Below are positions 43,786 to 53,003 of a stretch of 64,000 nt of DNA, piece after piece. The position numbers and the translations under genes were made by a program. Source of the DNA: Hyphomicrobiales bacterium (GTDB taxonomy: Bacteria > Pseudomonadota > Alphaproteobacteria > Rhizobiales > Beijerinckiaceae). The stretch covers positions 39,089 to 103,088 of the forward strand of contig JAIXSR010000035.1 in the NCBI GenBank assembly GCA_027484605.1, written 5' to 3'. The notes under the pieces are model-generated. The model was not told the origin of the DNA and did not search any database. It saw only the letters and a program-made list of their open reading frames with translations. Each line of letters starts with the position of its first letter. Position 1 is the first letter of the stretch.

Positions 43786-45888
43786 ATGCGGCCGAAGGAA
43801 CTCGATCCCTATTTCAGCCTGGTGACGCGCCTTCCGGGGATCGGCCCGAAACTGGCGCCGCTTTACGATACGCTCCTGGCCCGGAACAGCCAGCCGGCGC
43901 GGCTGCTGGACCTTGCCCTGCACCTGCCGGTCGATCTCATCGACCGCTCGCTCTCGCCCTCGATCCGCGCCATGCCGAACGAGGGCATCGTCACCTTCCA
44001 GGCCGTCGTGGAGGCGCACAGGCCGCCGCCGCCCGGCCGCGCCCGTGCGCCCTACCGCGTGATCGTCGGCGACGAGACCGGCGATGTCACGCTCGTCTTC
44101 TTCCGGCTGCCGAAGGCGCAGGTCGAGCAGATGCTGCCCGTCGGCGCCAGCCGGGTGATTTCCGGCCGGGTCGAGCTGTTCGATGGCCTGCGCCAGATCG
44201 CCCATCCCGACCGGATCCTCCCGCCGGACCGGTTCTCGCCCGAAGCCGCCTTTGAGCCGGTCTACCCGCTGACCGAGGGCCTGTCGTCGAAACGGGTGCA
44301 GAATGCCGCCCTCGCCGCCCTGGAACGCCTGCCGGCCCTGCCGGAATGGCAGGACCCGTCCTTGGCCGAACGCTACGGCTGGCCCGGCTTCCGCGATGCC
44401 GTGCAGAAGCTGCATCAGCCGCGCCAGCCGGCCGATCTCGACCCGCAGAGCCTCGCCTACCGGCGCCTCGCCTATGACGAATTCCTCGCCGGCCAGCTCG
44501 CCCTGCAGATGGTGCGTGCCCGCCAGCGGGGCCCGCGCGGCCGCGCCCTCCGGGGCGATGGCCGCATCCGCCGGCGCATCCTCGCGGCCCTGCCCTATGC
44601 GCTGACCGGGGCGCAGAGCCGCGCCCTCACCGAGATCGAGGACGATCTCGCCGAGCCCGAGCGCATGCTTCGCCTGCTCCAGGGCGATGTCGGGGCCGGC
44701 AAGACCGTCGTCGCCCTCCTCGCCATGGCCATGGCAGTCGAGGCCGGCGCCCAGGCCGCGATGATGGCCCCGACCGAAATCCTCGCCCGCCAGCATGCCG
44801 AACGGCTCGCACCGCTGGCAGCGGCAGCCGGGCTGCGCCTCGCCCTCCTGACAGGCCGGGCCGGCAGCGCCGAGCGGCAGGCCGTGCTCGCCGGCCTCGC
44901 TTCCGGCGAGATCCAGATGGTCATCGGCACCCATGCCCTCTTCCAGGACGATGTGGCCTTTGCCGATCTCGGCCTCGCCATTGTGGACGAGCAGCACCGC
45001 TTCGGCGTGCATCAGCGCCTCGCTCTGGCCCGCAAGGGTGAGGCGGTCGATCTCCTCGTGATGACCGCCACCCCGATTCCGCGGACGCTGGTGCTCGGCT
45101 ATTTCGGCGATCTCGACGTCTCCGTGCTCGACGAGAAGCCGCCCGGCCGCAAGCCGATCGACACGCGGCTCGTCAGCCAGGATCGCCTCGACGAGATGAT
45201 CGGCGGCATCGGCCGCGCCATTGCCGGCGGCGCGCGGGTCTATTGGGTCTGCCCGCTGGTCGGCGAGAGCGAGAAGCTCGATCTCGCCGCCGCCGAGGAG
45301 CGCTTCGGGGATCTCGACCGCCATTTCCCCGGCAAGGTCGGGCTGGTCCATGGCAAGATGCCCGGCGCCGCCAAGGACGAGACCATCGCCCGCTTCGCCC
45401 GGGGCGATCTTTCCGTCCTTGTCGCCACCACGGTGATCGAGGTCGGCGTCGACGTGCCCGAGGCCACGATCATGGTCATCGAGGAGGCGCAGCGCTTCGG
45501 CCTCGCCCAGTTGCACCAGCTGCGCGGGCGCGTCGGGCGCGGGGCCGGGAAATCGACGGCGATCCTGCTCTATCGCGGGCCACTCTCCGAAACCGCCCGT
45601 GCGCGGCTGGAAATCCTGCGCCAGACCGAGGACGGGTTCCGCATCGCCGAGGAAGACCTCCGGCTGCGCGGCGAGGGCGATGTCCTCGGCACGCGGCAAT
45701 CCGGCATGCCCGGCTTCCGGATCGGCCGGCTCGATCTGCATCAGGACCTGCTGAAAATGGCCCGCGACGATGCGATCCTCGCGCTCAGCCGCGATCCCGG
45801 GCTGGCCTCACCCCGGGGCGAGGCCTTGCGGATGCTGCTTTACCTGTTCGAGCGCGACGAGGCGATCCGCCTCATGAAGGCAGGATGA
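43786..45888 (+). CDS. recG: ATP-dependent DNA helicase RecG
   Basis: 700-residue branch-migrating helicase that remodels stalled forks and Holliday junctions. GGAAAGGG precedes ATG 43786. The N-terminal wedge/OB domain (MPNEGIVTFQAVVEAHRPPP) is followed by helicase motifs: LLQGDVGAGKTVVALLAM, MMAPTEILARQHAERL, IVDEQHRFGVHQR, MTATPIPRTLVLGYFGD and QLHQLRGRVGRGAG. Convergent with the DUF502 gene, only six bases apart. Confidence 0.97.
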   Translation: MRPKELDPYFSLVTRLPGIGPKLAPLYDTLLARNSQPARLLDLALHLPVDLIDRSLSPSIRAMPNEGIVTFQAVVEAHRPPPPGRARAPYRVIVGDETGDVTLVFFRLPKAQVEQMLPVGASRVISGRVELFDGLRQIAHPDRILPPDRFSPEAAFEPVYPLTEGLSSKRVQNAALAALERLPALPEWQDPSLAERYGWPGFRDAVQKLHQPRQPADLDPQSLAYRRLAYDEFLAGQLALQMVRARQRGPRGRALRGDGRIRRRILAALPYALTGAQSRALTEIEDDLAEPERMLRLLQGDVGAGKTVVALLAMAMAVEAGAQAAMMAPTEILARQHAERLAPLAAAAGLRLALLTGRAGSAERQAVLAGLASGEIQMVIGTHALFQDDVAFADLGLAIVDEQHRFGVHQRLALARKGEAVDLLVMTATPIPRTLVLGYFGDLDVSVLDEKPPGRKPIDTRLVSQDRLDEMIGGIGRAIAGGARVYWVCPLVGESEKLDLAAAEERFGDLDRHFPGKVGLVHGKMPGAAKDETIARFARGDLSVLVATTVIEVGVDVPEATIMVIEEAQRFGLAQLHQLRGRVGRGAGKSTAILLYRGPLSETARARLEILRQTEDGFRIAEEDLRLRGEGDVLGTRQSGMPGFRIGRLDLHQDLLKMARDDAILALSRDPGLASPRGEALRMLLYLFERDEAIRLMKAG

Positions 45889-45894
45889 GCCGGC

Positions 45895-46662
45895 TCAGGA
45901 AGGATCCGGCGGCGGCAAGACGGGCGTTTTCTTCCGGCGACCGGAGGATTTCAGCCGCTCGACCGCCTCGATCGCGGCATTGCGCGGTTCCTCTTCGCCC
46001 GGACGCAGCAGGCCGAGCGACATGACAATCTTGGCCGCATCATCGACCGAAATCGGCACCTCGATCACCCGGCTCTTCGCGACATAGAAGAAGAAGCCGG
46101 TTGTCGGGTTCGGCGCGCAGGGCAGGAAGACGGAGATGAACTCCTCGTCCTTCGGCAGCCCCCCCTCGATATCGGGAATGGGCGGGGTGGAGAGGAAGAC
46201 GATCGACCAGCATCCCGGCGCGGGATATTCGACAATCCCGACCGTGCGGAACGACGTGCCGCTCTGCGAGAAGATCGTCTCGAAGATCTGCTTGGTGGAG
46301 CGGTAGAGCCCCCGCACCACCGGCATCCGCGCCAGCAGGGTTTCGCCGAAATCCAGCAGGGTCCGGCCCACGAGATTGGCGGTCAGGAACCCGAGCATCG
46401 TCAGCCCGAAGACCAGCACGAGGATTCCGAAACCGGGAATCGCGAAGGGCAGATAGGTTTCCGGCAGGTAGATCTGCGGGATGATGGGCTTCACCCAGCC
46501 ATCGACCCAGTTGATGATCCAGAGCGAGAGATAGATCGTGATGACAACCGGCCCGCTGACGACAATCCCCGTCAGGAAATAGTTCCGCAGGCGCTGGCCG
46601 GCAGTCAGTCGCTTGGCGCTGCTCGGCACCGACGCTTCGTGATCAGGTATCAATCCGCTCAT
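45895..46662 (-). CDS. DUF502 family inner-membrane protein
   Basis: 255 residues with two strong membrane segments near the N-terminus (YFLTGIVVSGPVVITIYLSL and a segment around FAIPGFGILVLVFGLTMLGF) and a soluble part with PVVRGLYRSTKQIFETIF, the DUF502 signature. The protein family is widespread in proteobacteria and its function is unknown. It begins three bases after the lpxB stop, so it is the last gene of the lipid A cluster transcript. A Lys/Pro-rich tail ends it. Confidence 0.85.
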   Translation of the reverse strand: MSGLIPDHEASVPSSAKRLTAGQRLRNYFLTGIVVSGPVVITIYLSLWIINWVDGWVKPIIPQIYLPETYLPFAIPGFGILVLVFGLTMLGFLTANLVGRTLLDFGETLLARMPVVRGLYRSTKQIFETIFSQSGTSFRTVGIVEYPAPGCWSIVFLSTPPIPDIEGGLPKDEEFISVFLPCAPNPTTGFFFYVAKSRVIEVPISVDDAAKIVMSLGLLRPGEEEPRNAAIEAVERLKSSGRRKKTPVLPPPDPS

Positions 46663-46665
46663 GGC

Positions 46666-47835
46666 TCATGTCTCGCGACGTTTCGCGATCACGTCAAGCA
46701 CAAGCCGTGCCGCTTTCTCGCTCGGGCTCGACGCATCGCCGCGCATGCGGGCTTCCAGCCGGGTAAAGGCCTCGATCTGTGCCTTCCGGGCCGGTGAATC
46801 GTCCAGAAGGTCGAGAACGGCCGGGGCCAGCCGGTCCATGACCGCCGCCTCCTGGAGGAATTCCGGGACTGCCCGCTCCTCGAGGATCAGGTTGGGCAGG
46901 ATCACCGACGGCACCTTGATCAGGCGCCTGGCGATGAAGGCCTCCCACGGCGCCACGCAATAGGCGGCCACGGTGGGAATGCCGGCCAGCGCCAGTTCGA
47001 GCGTGACCGTCCCGGAAGCCGCCAGCGCCAGCCGCGCCTGCCGGAAGGCCGCGCGCTTGGCGCCCTCGTCGGCCACGACCTCGATCGGCAGGTTGGCCGC
47101 CTCGACCCGGCTCCGCACGTCGGGCTCCAGCCGCTTCAAGGTCGGCAGCACCCAGTGCAGGCCGGGCCGCTGCCGCAGGCTCTCCCGCACTGTCTCCAGG
47201 AAGACCGGCAACAGATGGTGCAGTTCCGCATGGCGCGAGCCCGGCAGAAGCAGGGCCAGGGCCCGCCCGGCATCATTCCGGCGGGCCGTTTCGGCCGCGT
47301 CGCGCGGGCGGTATTCCGCCAGCGTCTCGATCAGCGGATGGCCGACGAAATGCCCGCGCGGCCCCCCGAGCCGCGCCAGCGCGTCCGGCTCGAACGGCAG
47401 AAGGCAGAGGATATCGTCGATATAGGGCTTCATGGCCGGCGCCCGGCCGGGGCGCCACGCCCAGACGCTGGGGCAGACCCAGTGCACGGTCGGGATGCCC
47501 GGCGCCGCAGCCCGGATCCGGCGGGCCACCCGCTTGCAGAAATCCGGGGCATCGATCGTCAGCACAAGATCAGGCTGCCAGGCGACAAGCCCATCTGCCG
47601 TCTCGCGGATCCGCCGCATCAGCAGCGGCAGCCGCCGGATGACCGGGCCGAAGCCCATCACGGCGATATCGCTCTGGTCGAAAAGGCTTTCCAGCCCGGC
47701 GGCCTTCAGCACCGGGCCGCCGACGCCGCGGGCCTCGACCGGAACATCCCGGCTGGCCAGCGCGCGCAACAGGCTGGCGCCAAGCTCATCCCCCGAAGCC
47801 TCGCCGGCGACGATGGCGATGCGCAACGGCGCCAT
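46666..47835 (-). CDS. lpxB: Lipid-A-disaccharide synthase LpxB
   Basis: 389 residues from ATG 47835; the track begins at an overlapping TTG. The glycosyltransferase joins lipid X to UDP-2,3-diacylglucosamine. Visible blocks are RIAIVAGEASGDELGASLLRA at the N-terminus in two parts, VHWVCPSVWAWRPGRA near 140, LLPGSRHAEL near 190 and the donor-site ALAASGTVTLELAL near 275. It follows lpxA directly; lpxI, which commonly lies between them in alphaproteobacteria, is not present. Confidence 0.96.
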   Translation of the reverse strand: MAPLRIAIVAGEASGDELGASLLRALASRDVPVEARGVGGPVLKAAGLESLFDQSDIAVMGFGPVIRRLPLLMRRIRETADGLVAWQPDLVLTIDAPDFCKRVARRIRAAAPGIPTVHWVCPSVWAWRPGRAPAMKPYIDDILCLLPFEPDALARLGGPRGHFVGHPLIETLAEYRPRDAAETARRNDAGRALALLLPGSRHAELHHLLPVFLETVRESLRQRPGLHWVLPTLKRLEPDVRSRVEAANLPIEVVADEGAKRAAFRQARLALAASGTVTLELALAGIPTVAAYCVAPWEAFIARRLIKVPSVILPNLILEERAVPEFLQEAAVMDRLAPAVLDLLDDSPARKAQIEAFTRLEARMRGDASSPSEKAARLVLDVIAKRRET

Positions 47836-47840
47836 CGGGC

Positions 47841-48656
47841 TCAACTGGCCGGCTCGCTCGACCGGACCTCGCGCGGCGTGCAGATCGAGCGATCGCCCCC
47901 CTCGCGGATGAAATCGAGAATCTCGTGCACGAGCGGATGAGCGTCGAACTCGCTCGCCACATCCTCGACGCGCTCCTTCAACGTGCCTTCCGGTGCGAAA
48001 AGCAGCCGATAGGCACGCCGGAGTTCATGGACCTGCTCCAGCGAGAAGCCGCGGCGCTTCAGGCCGACAATGTTCAGCCCCGAAAGCTGGGCCGCACGGC
48101 TCTCGCCCACCGCCATGCCATAGGGGATGACGTCATTGCCGACGCCGGACATCGCGCCAACAAAGGCATGGTCGCCCAGGCGGACGAACTGGTGCACGCC
48201 GGCCCCGCCGCCGATGATCACGTAATCCCCCACCCGGCAATGCCCGGCCAGCATCACATTGTTGGAGAAAATGACATGGTTGCCCACGATGCAATCATGG
48301 GCGACATGGCTGTAGGCCAGGAAGGTGCAGTCATCACCGACCTTGGTCAGCGAGCCGCCGCCGCCCGTGCCGGGATTCATCGTCACGCCCTCGCGGATCG
48401 TGCAGCGCGCCCCGATCTCGAGCCGCGTGATCTCGCCCTTGAATTTCAGGTCCTGCGGCTCGTGGCCCAGCGAGGCAAAGGGGAAGACGCGCGTCCCCGC
48501 CCCGATTGTCGTGTGCCCGGCAACGGCCACATGGCTCTTCAGCTCGACACCATCGCCGAGTTCGACATCCGGCCCGACAACGCAGAAGGGGCCGATCTTC
48601 ACATCGGCGCCCAGCTTCGCAGCGGGATCGACAATCGCGGAAGGATGAATGCTCAC
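47841..48656 (-). CDS. lpxA: UDP-N-acetylglucosamine acyltransferase LpxA
   Basis: 271-residue left-handed beta-helix enzyme that begins lipid A synthesis. GTG start at 48656 with AGGAG about ten bases upstream. N-terminal hexapeptide repeats (IHPSAIVDPAAKLGADVKIG), the catalytic His block SHVAHDCIVGNHVI near 125, and HQFVRLGDHAFVGAMSGV near 160 are clear. The C-terminal helical domain includes GLKRRGFSLEQVHELRRAYR. Positioned between fabZ and lpxB as in many Gram-negative bacteria. Confidence 0.97.
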   Translation of the reverse strand: MSIHPSAIVDPAAKLGADVKIGPFCVVGPDVELGDGVELKSHVAVAGHTTIGAGTRVFPFASLGHEPQDLKFKGEITRLEIGARCTIREGVTMNPGTGGGGSLTKVGDDCTFLAYSHVAHDCIVGNHVIFSNNVMLAGHCRVGDYVIIGGGAGVHQFVRLGDHAFVGAMSGVGNDVIPYGMAVGESRAAQLSGLNIVGLKRRGFSLEQVHELRRAYRLLFAPEGTLKERVEDVASEFDAHPLVHEILDFIREGGDRSICTPREVRSSEPAS

Positions 48657-48671
48657 GAAGCCCGGTACTCC

Positions 48672-49157
48672 TCAGTCAATCACGATCATGGCGCCGAGCT
48701 CGGCCTCGGCCACGAGTTGGCCGTCCACCTTGGCCTCGCCCTTGAACCACCACATATTGCGCCGGCGGTTGAGGCGCGTCATGTGATATTCGAGCCGGTC
48801 GCCGGGAACCACCGGCTTGCGGAACTTGCATTTGTCGACGGTCATGAAATAGACGACCTTCGCCCGGCCGCCCGCCTCGCCGGAGGCGACACAGGCCGCG
48901 CCGGCCGTCTGGGCCATGCCCTCGACGATCAGCACGCCCGGCATGACCGGCTGCCCAGGAAAATGGCCGAGGAAATGCGGTTCGTTGAACGTCACGTTCT
49001 TCACGCCGATAATCTTGGCCGTCCCTTCCATATGGGTGATCTTGTCCACCATGAGGAATGGATAGCGGTGCGGCAGGCATTCCATCAGCTTGAGGATGTC
49101 CAGCGTCTGGATCTCGCGCGGTGGGGCCCCATCGGCAGGCACGGCGATGTCGCTCAT
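48672..49157 (-). CDS. fabZ: 3-hydroxyacyl-[acyl-carrier-protein] dehydratase FabZ
   Basis: 161 residues. Dehydrates 3-hydroxyacyl-ACP in fatty acid synthesis and competes with LpxA/LpxD for hydroxymyristoyl-ACP. The hot-dog fold shows [13 protein letters not shown], the catalytic His in [20 protein letters not shown] and the Glu in the same helix. The start at 49157 gives [13 protein letters not shown] before the conserved [13 protein letters not shown]. It sits between lpxD and lpxA. Confidence 0.97.
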   Translation of the reverse strand: MSDIAVPADGAPPREIQTLDILKLMECLPHRYPFLMVDKITHMEGTAKIIGVKNVTFNEPHFLGHFPGQPVMPGVLIVEGMAQTAGAACVASGEAGGRAKVVYFMTVDKCKFRKPVVPGDRLEYHMTRLNRRRNMWWFKGEAKVDGQLVAEAELGAMIVID

Positions 49158-49216
49158 CTATCAAGGTCTCCGGTCATCAAACCGCAGCCGCCCCGTCGCG
49201 CCGGGCGAGCCACGTC

Positions 49217-50281
49217 CTAGTCCTGACCGGACTTCTGTCCCGTATCGTGGCGGGATGCAAGCTTGCCGAGCGTGGCAACCTCACGAAAATGCTGTTTCGC
49301 CGGCTTGGCCGGGATCCCGGCATATTTCTGCCCGGCCGGAATATCCGTCATTACGCCGGATTTCGCCCCGACCTGCGCCGCCATCCCGATCCTGAGATGG
49401 CCCGCCACGCCGACCTGCCCCGCCAGCACGACATAATCCTGCAGCACGGTGGAGCCGGAAATGCCGACCTGCCCGACAATCACGCAATGCCGGCCGATCT
49501 GGACGTTATGACCGATCTGGACCAGGTTATCGATCTTCGTGCCCTCGCCGATGATCGTATCGCGATTGGCGCCGCGATCGATCGTCGTGTTCGCCCCGAT
49601 ATCAACATCATCCTGCAGGATCACGCGGCCGATCTGCGGCACCTTGAGATGGCCCTGCGGCCCCATGGCGAAACCGAACCCGTCCTGGCCGATCCGCGCG
49701 CCGGCATGGATGATCACGCGGTTGCCGACCAGCGTATGGACGATGGTGGCCGACGGGCCGATCGCACAATCCCGCCCGATCCGGACACCCGGCCCGATCA
49801 CGGCATTGGCCGCGATGATCGTGCCGCGGCCGATCTCCGCGCCCGCGCCGATCACCACGCCGGGATCGATGATGACACCCGATTCGAGCCGTGCATCGGG
49901 ATGCACGAAACTGCCGGGCGCGACGCCGCGCATGGTGAAGATGGGCTGTGGCCGCTGCGCCGCCGGGAACATCAAGGCCGCCGCCTTGGCAAAGGCGCGG
50001 TAGGGTTCCGGCGTGACAAGGGCCACGCAACCGGCCGCCAGCGTCTCGGCGAAACGCGGGGAGATCAGGCAGGCCGAGGCCCGCGTCTCGACCGCGAAGC
50101 GCGCATAGGAGGGATTGTCGAGAAAGGCCAGGGCACCGGGCTCGGCATTTTCCAGCGGAGCAATCCCGGTCAGGACAGAGTCAGGATCGCCGCCACCCGC
50201 GACCTTGGCGCCGGTCGCTTCCGCGAGCTGGCGCGGCGTGACCGGCGAAGGAGTGGAAAAGAACTGGACGCTGGTCATCAT
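49217..50281 (-). CDS. lpxD: UDP-3-O-(3-hydroxymyristoyl)glucosamine N-acyltransferase LpxD
   Basis: 354 residues. Adds the N-linked hydroxyacyl chain in lipid A synthesis. A uridine-binding N-terminal domain ([20 protein letters not shown]) precedes long hexapeptide repeats and the catalytic His region [20 protein letters not shown] near 240. The ATG at 50281 (or 50278) is unusual in having no Shine-Dalgarno; a terminator-like hairpin abuts it instead. Confidence 0.95.
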   Translation of the reverse strand: MMTSVQFFSTPSPVTPRQLAEATGAKVAGGGDPDSVLTGIAPLENAEPGALAFLDNPSYARFAVETRASACLISPRFAETLAAGCVALVTPEPYRAFAKAAALMFPAAQRPQPIFTMRGVAPGSFVHPDARLESGVIIDPGVVIGAGAEIGRGTIIAANAVIGPGVRIGRDCAIGPSATIVHTLVGNRVIIHAGARIGQDGFGFAMGPQGHLKVPQIGRVILQDDVDIGANTTIDRGANRDTIIGEGTKIDNLVQIGHNVQIGRHCVIVGQVGISGSTVLQDYVVLAGQVGVAGHLRIGMAAQVGAKSGVMTDIPAGQKYAGIPAKPAKQHFREVATLGKLASRHDTGQKSGQD

Positions 50282-50282
50282 G

Positions 50283-50304
50283 AAAAGGCGGGCCGGAGCC
50301 CGCC
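50283..50304 (-). terminator. Terminator/attenuator-like hairpin touching the lpxD start
   Basis: On the minus strand GGCGGGC and GCCCGCC pair around TCCG and are followed by TTTTC and at once by the lpxD ATG. It lies between the bamA stop (50312) and lpxD. It could terminate most bamA transcripts, or act on lpxD translation. The structure is plain; the effect is inference. Confidence 0.6.
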
Positions 50305-50311
50305 TGTTTCC

Positions 50312-52771
50312 TTAGAACCGGGCGCCGCCGGAGAAGCGGAAGGCCTGGAGGCGGTCGCCGCCGGCACCGCGAACCCGGGTGAGCGCATAGGCATAGTCGA
50401 TCCGGATCGGACCGAGCGGCGAGGCCCAGAGCAGGCCGGCACCGACCGAGGAGCGGATCTTCGATTCATCCCGCACGCTCAGGCATTCCGATTGGAACCG
50501 GGTATTGCCGGGATCCACGCAATCCGACACGCCATTGCCGTTCAGGTCGAAATTGCGCCGACCCTTGTAGCCGAACAGGGTACCCGCATCGGCGAAGACT
50601 GCACCCCGCAGGCCGAATTCCTTGGGAATGCCGAAGATCGGGAAGGTGACTTCCGCCGTCGCGCCGAAATAGGTCGTGCCACCGACCGAGTTGGCCGAGG
50701 AATCGCTGTTCCGGTCACGCGGGCCAATCCCCGACGGCGCGAAACCGCGGACAAGGTCCGGACCCATGTAGAAATGGTCGAGCACACGCAGCTTCTGGTC
50801 GCCGTAGGCGAACATATGGCCGCCCTGCAGCTTGACCATGCCGATCACATCATCCCAGAGCGTCTGGTAGTAGCGGGCCGAGGCCACGGCACGGACGAAG
50901 CGGGAATCGCCGCCGAGGCCGGCAACTTCCGGCTTCAGTTCGGCAAAGGCGCCCTGGGTCGGGTTCGAGTTGCTGTCGAGCGTGTTGTAGGCGAGCGTGA
51001 GCCCGACCAGCGACGTGATCGTGCTGCCACGCGCTTCCTTGATGGCGACGGAGGCTTCGCCATCGGAGACGCAGGTATTGGTCAGGGCCGGCGCGAAGGG
51101 CAAGCCATCGCAGTTATTGTAGGGATAGCTGGCCGAATTCGGCACGCGGATCTTCTGCTGGTAGAGCGAATAGCGCGTACCGATCGAGATTTCCTCGGTC
51201 AGCGGGATGCCCGCACGAAGCGTGAAGCCGGTATTCCGCGACTGGTAGCGCGAATAGCTCGTGACATCGGTGAACTTCGTGAAGATGTCGAAGCCCGCGG
51301 CGATGCGGCGGCCCAGGAAGAACGGCTCTGTGAAGGAGAATTCACCACCGCGCGACTTCTGGCCGTTCGAGGCCGAGACGCGGACGAACTGGCCGCGACC
51401 CTGGAAGTTGGTTTCCTGCAGCGACGCTTCAGCCAGGAACCCTTCCGAGGTCGAGTAGCCGCCGGCGATCGAGAAGCTGCCGGTTGCCTGATCCTCGACA
51501 TCGACATTGATGATGACGCGATCCGGCGCGGAACCCGGCTCGTTGCTGATCCGGACGGTCTTGAAGAAGCCGAGATTGCGCAGGCGGCGCTCGGCGCGGT
51601 CGACAGCGGCCTTGTTGAAGGCATCGCCCTCGCCGATATCGAATTCGCGGCGGACCACATGGTCCCGCGTGCGGGTGTTGCCGCGCACGACGATCCGCTC
51701 GACATAGACGCGCGGGCCCTGCTCGACGGAGTAGACGATCTTCACGGTCCGCGAGGCCGGGTCACGGTCGCCGCGCGGGCGGACCTGGGCGAAGGCATAG
51801 CCCCGCTGGGCCACTTCGCGGCTGATCGCGTCGACGGATTTCTCGACATCCTCGGCATTGTAGGTCTGGCCCGAACGGGTGCGGATCGCGCTGCGCAGGC
51901 GCTGCGTGTCGACATCGGCGATCTGCGATTCGACCTCGGCGCCGGCGACGGTATAGCGCTGGCCTTCTTCGAGATTGATCGTGATGACATAGCCCTTGCG
52001 TGCCGCATCGAGCTGGGCATCGGAGGAGATGATCCGGAAATCGGCATAGCCGTTCTTCAGGTAGAAGCGACGGATCGCCTCGAGATCGGCCGCGATACGG
52101 TCCGGATCATAGATGTCGGTGCTCTTGAGGAAGCTGAGGAAATTCGATTCGGTCGTCTGCATGACGCCCTTGAGCTTCCAGTTCGAGAAGGCCTGGTTGC
52201 CCTGGAAGACGATGGCGGAAACACCGGTCTTGTCTCCCTCGCGAATCGAGAAGGTCACGTCGATGCGGCCATCCGGCTGCGTCGTGACCTGCGCGTTCAC
52301 ATCGGCCGCGGCGCGGCCCGAACGGGCATAGATCTCGCGGATGCGCGCCACGTCCTGGTCGACCATGGACTGGCTGAAGGGCCCGCGGGAGCGCGTCTGG
52401 ACTTCCCCGATCAGGATCTCGGTCTTGACCTTGGAATTGCCGACAAAGGTGACGCGGTTGATCAGCGAGTTCTCGACGACCTGAACCACGATCCCGTTTC
52501 CGGCGCGGCGGATGCGGACATCCGAGAAGAGGCCCGTTGCGAAGAGATCCTTGATGCCCTGGTCGATTCGGGCGGGCGTGTAGCTCTCGCCGGGCGCCAG
52601 GGTCAGGAAGGAGCGAATCGTCTCCGTCTCGACACGCTTGTTGCCCTGCACCGAGATCGACTGCGCCGCAGCGGGGGAAACCGCCGAGAATGCAATGAAC
52701 AAGGCTGCGATGGCGACAAGGACACGCCGAACGACCGCATTCATGCTGCTGCCAACAGAAAAACCAGACAT
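50312..52771 (-). CDS. bamA: Outer membrane protein assembly factor BamA
   Basis: 819 residues when started at ATG 52771 (GGGGTA nine bases upstream); ATG 52744 and 52780 are alternatives. A signal peptide (VLVAIAALFIAFSAVSPAAA) leads to mature QSISVQGNKRVETETI, the first POTRA. Five POTRA domains cover about residues 40-430, including VSEGDAF-like repeats such as NVDVEDQATGSF, then the beta barrel with GPDLVRGFAPSGIGPRDRN (the L6 region) and a C-terminal aromatic residue (RFSGGARF) for BAM recognition. It follows rseP after a 232-base gap with its own likely promoter. Confidence 0.96.
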   Translation of the reverse strand: MSGFSVGSSMNAVVRRVLVAIAALFIAFSAVSPAAAQSISVQGNKRVETETIRSFLTLAPGESYTPARIDQGIKDLFATGLFSDVRIRRAGNGIVVQVVENSLINRVTFVGNSKVKTEILIGEVQTRSRGPFSQSMVDQDVARIREIYARSGRAAADVNAQVTTQPDGRIDVTFSIREGDKTGVSAIVFQGNQAFSNWKLKGVMQTTESNFLSFLKSTDIYDPDRIAADLEAIRRFYLKNGYADFRIISSDAQLDAARKGYVITINLEEGQRYTVAGAEVESQIADVDTQRLRSAIRTRSGQTYNAEDVEKSVDAISREVAQRGYAFAQVRPRGDRDPASRTVKIVYSVEQGPRVYVERIVVRGNTRTRDHVVRREFDIGEGDAFNKAAVDRAERRLRNLGFFKTVRISNEPGSAPDRVIINVDVEDQATGSFSIAGGYSTSEGFLAEASLQETNFQGRGQFVRVSASNGQKSRGGEFSFTEPFFLGRRIAAGFDIFTKFTDVTSYSRYQSRNTGFTLRAGIPLTEEISIGTRYSLYQQKIRVPNSASYPYNNCDGLPFAPALTNTCVSDGEASVAIKEARGSTITSLVGLTLAYNTLDSNSNPTQGAFAELKPEVAGLGGDSRFVRAVASARYYQTLWDDVIGMVKLQGGHMFAYGDQKLRVLDHFYMGPDLVRGFAPSGIGPRDRNSDSSANSVGGTTYFGATAEVTFPIFGIPKEFGLRGAVFADAGTLFGYKGRRNFDLNGNGVSDCVDPGNTRFQSECLSVRDESKIRSSVGAGLLWASPLGPIRIDYAYALTRVRGAGGDRLQAFRFSGGARF

Positions 52772-52840
52772 CCCGTCCATTACCCCAATTCTTTGCCAAT
52801 CCCCGCGGAAGCGCCCGAAAACGCCCGCGAAAAGAACAGC

Positions 52841-52858
52841 ATGTATCGCAGGATACAT
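52841..52858. promoter_or_regulatory. Inverted repeat upstream of bamA
   Basis: ATGTATC and GATACAT are perfect 7-base arms around GCAG, located 70-87 bases before the bamA start in the rseP-bamA gap. A further GC stem, CGCGGCGC with GCGCCGCG, lies at 52944-52968. One may be an operator for envelope stress control and the other a weak terminator of rseP; neither role is shown. Confidence 0.35.
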
Positions 52859-53003
52859 CACCACCGGTCTCTGCTTCTAGCCAATCATCCCGGCAATGCA
52901 ACCGAGAAGACCAGCTTGGTTACGAATTCCTAACCGGCGTGATCGCGGCGCAACGCTTTCGCGCCGCGCCGTGATTCGTTCCGGAAAGGGGCCGCGTCTC
53001 ACG

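Noticed and set aside
49121-52933. 1270-codon open frame on the plus strand
   Set aside because: Antisense to lpxD and bamA with no domain signature; a shadow of GC-rich coding sequence.
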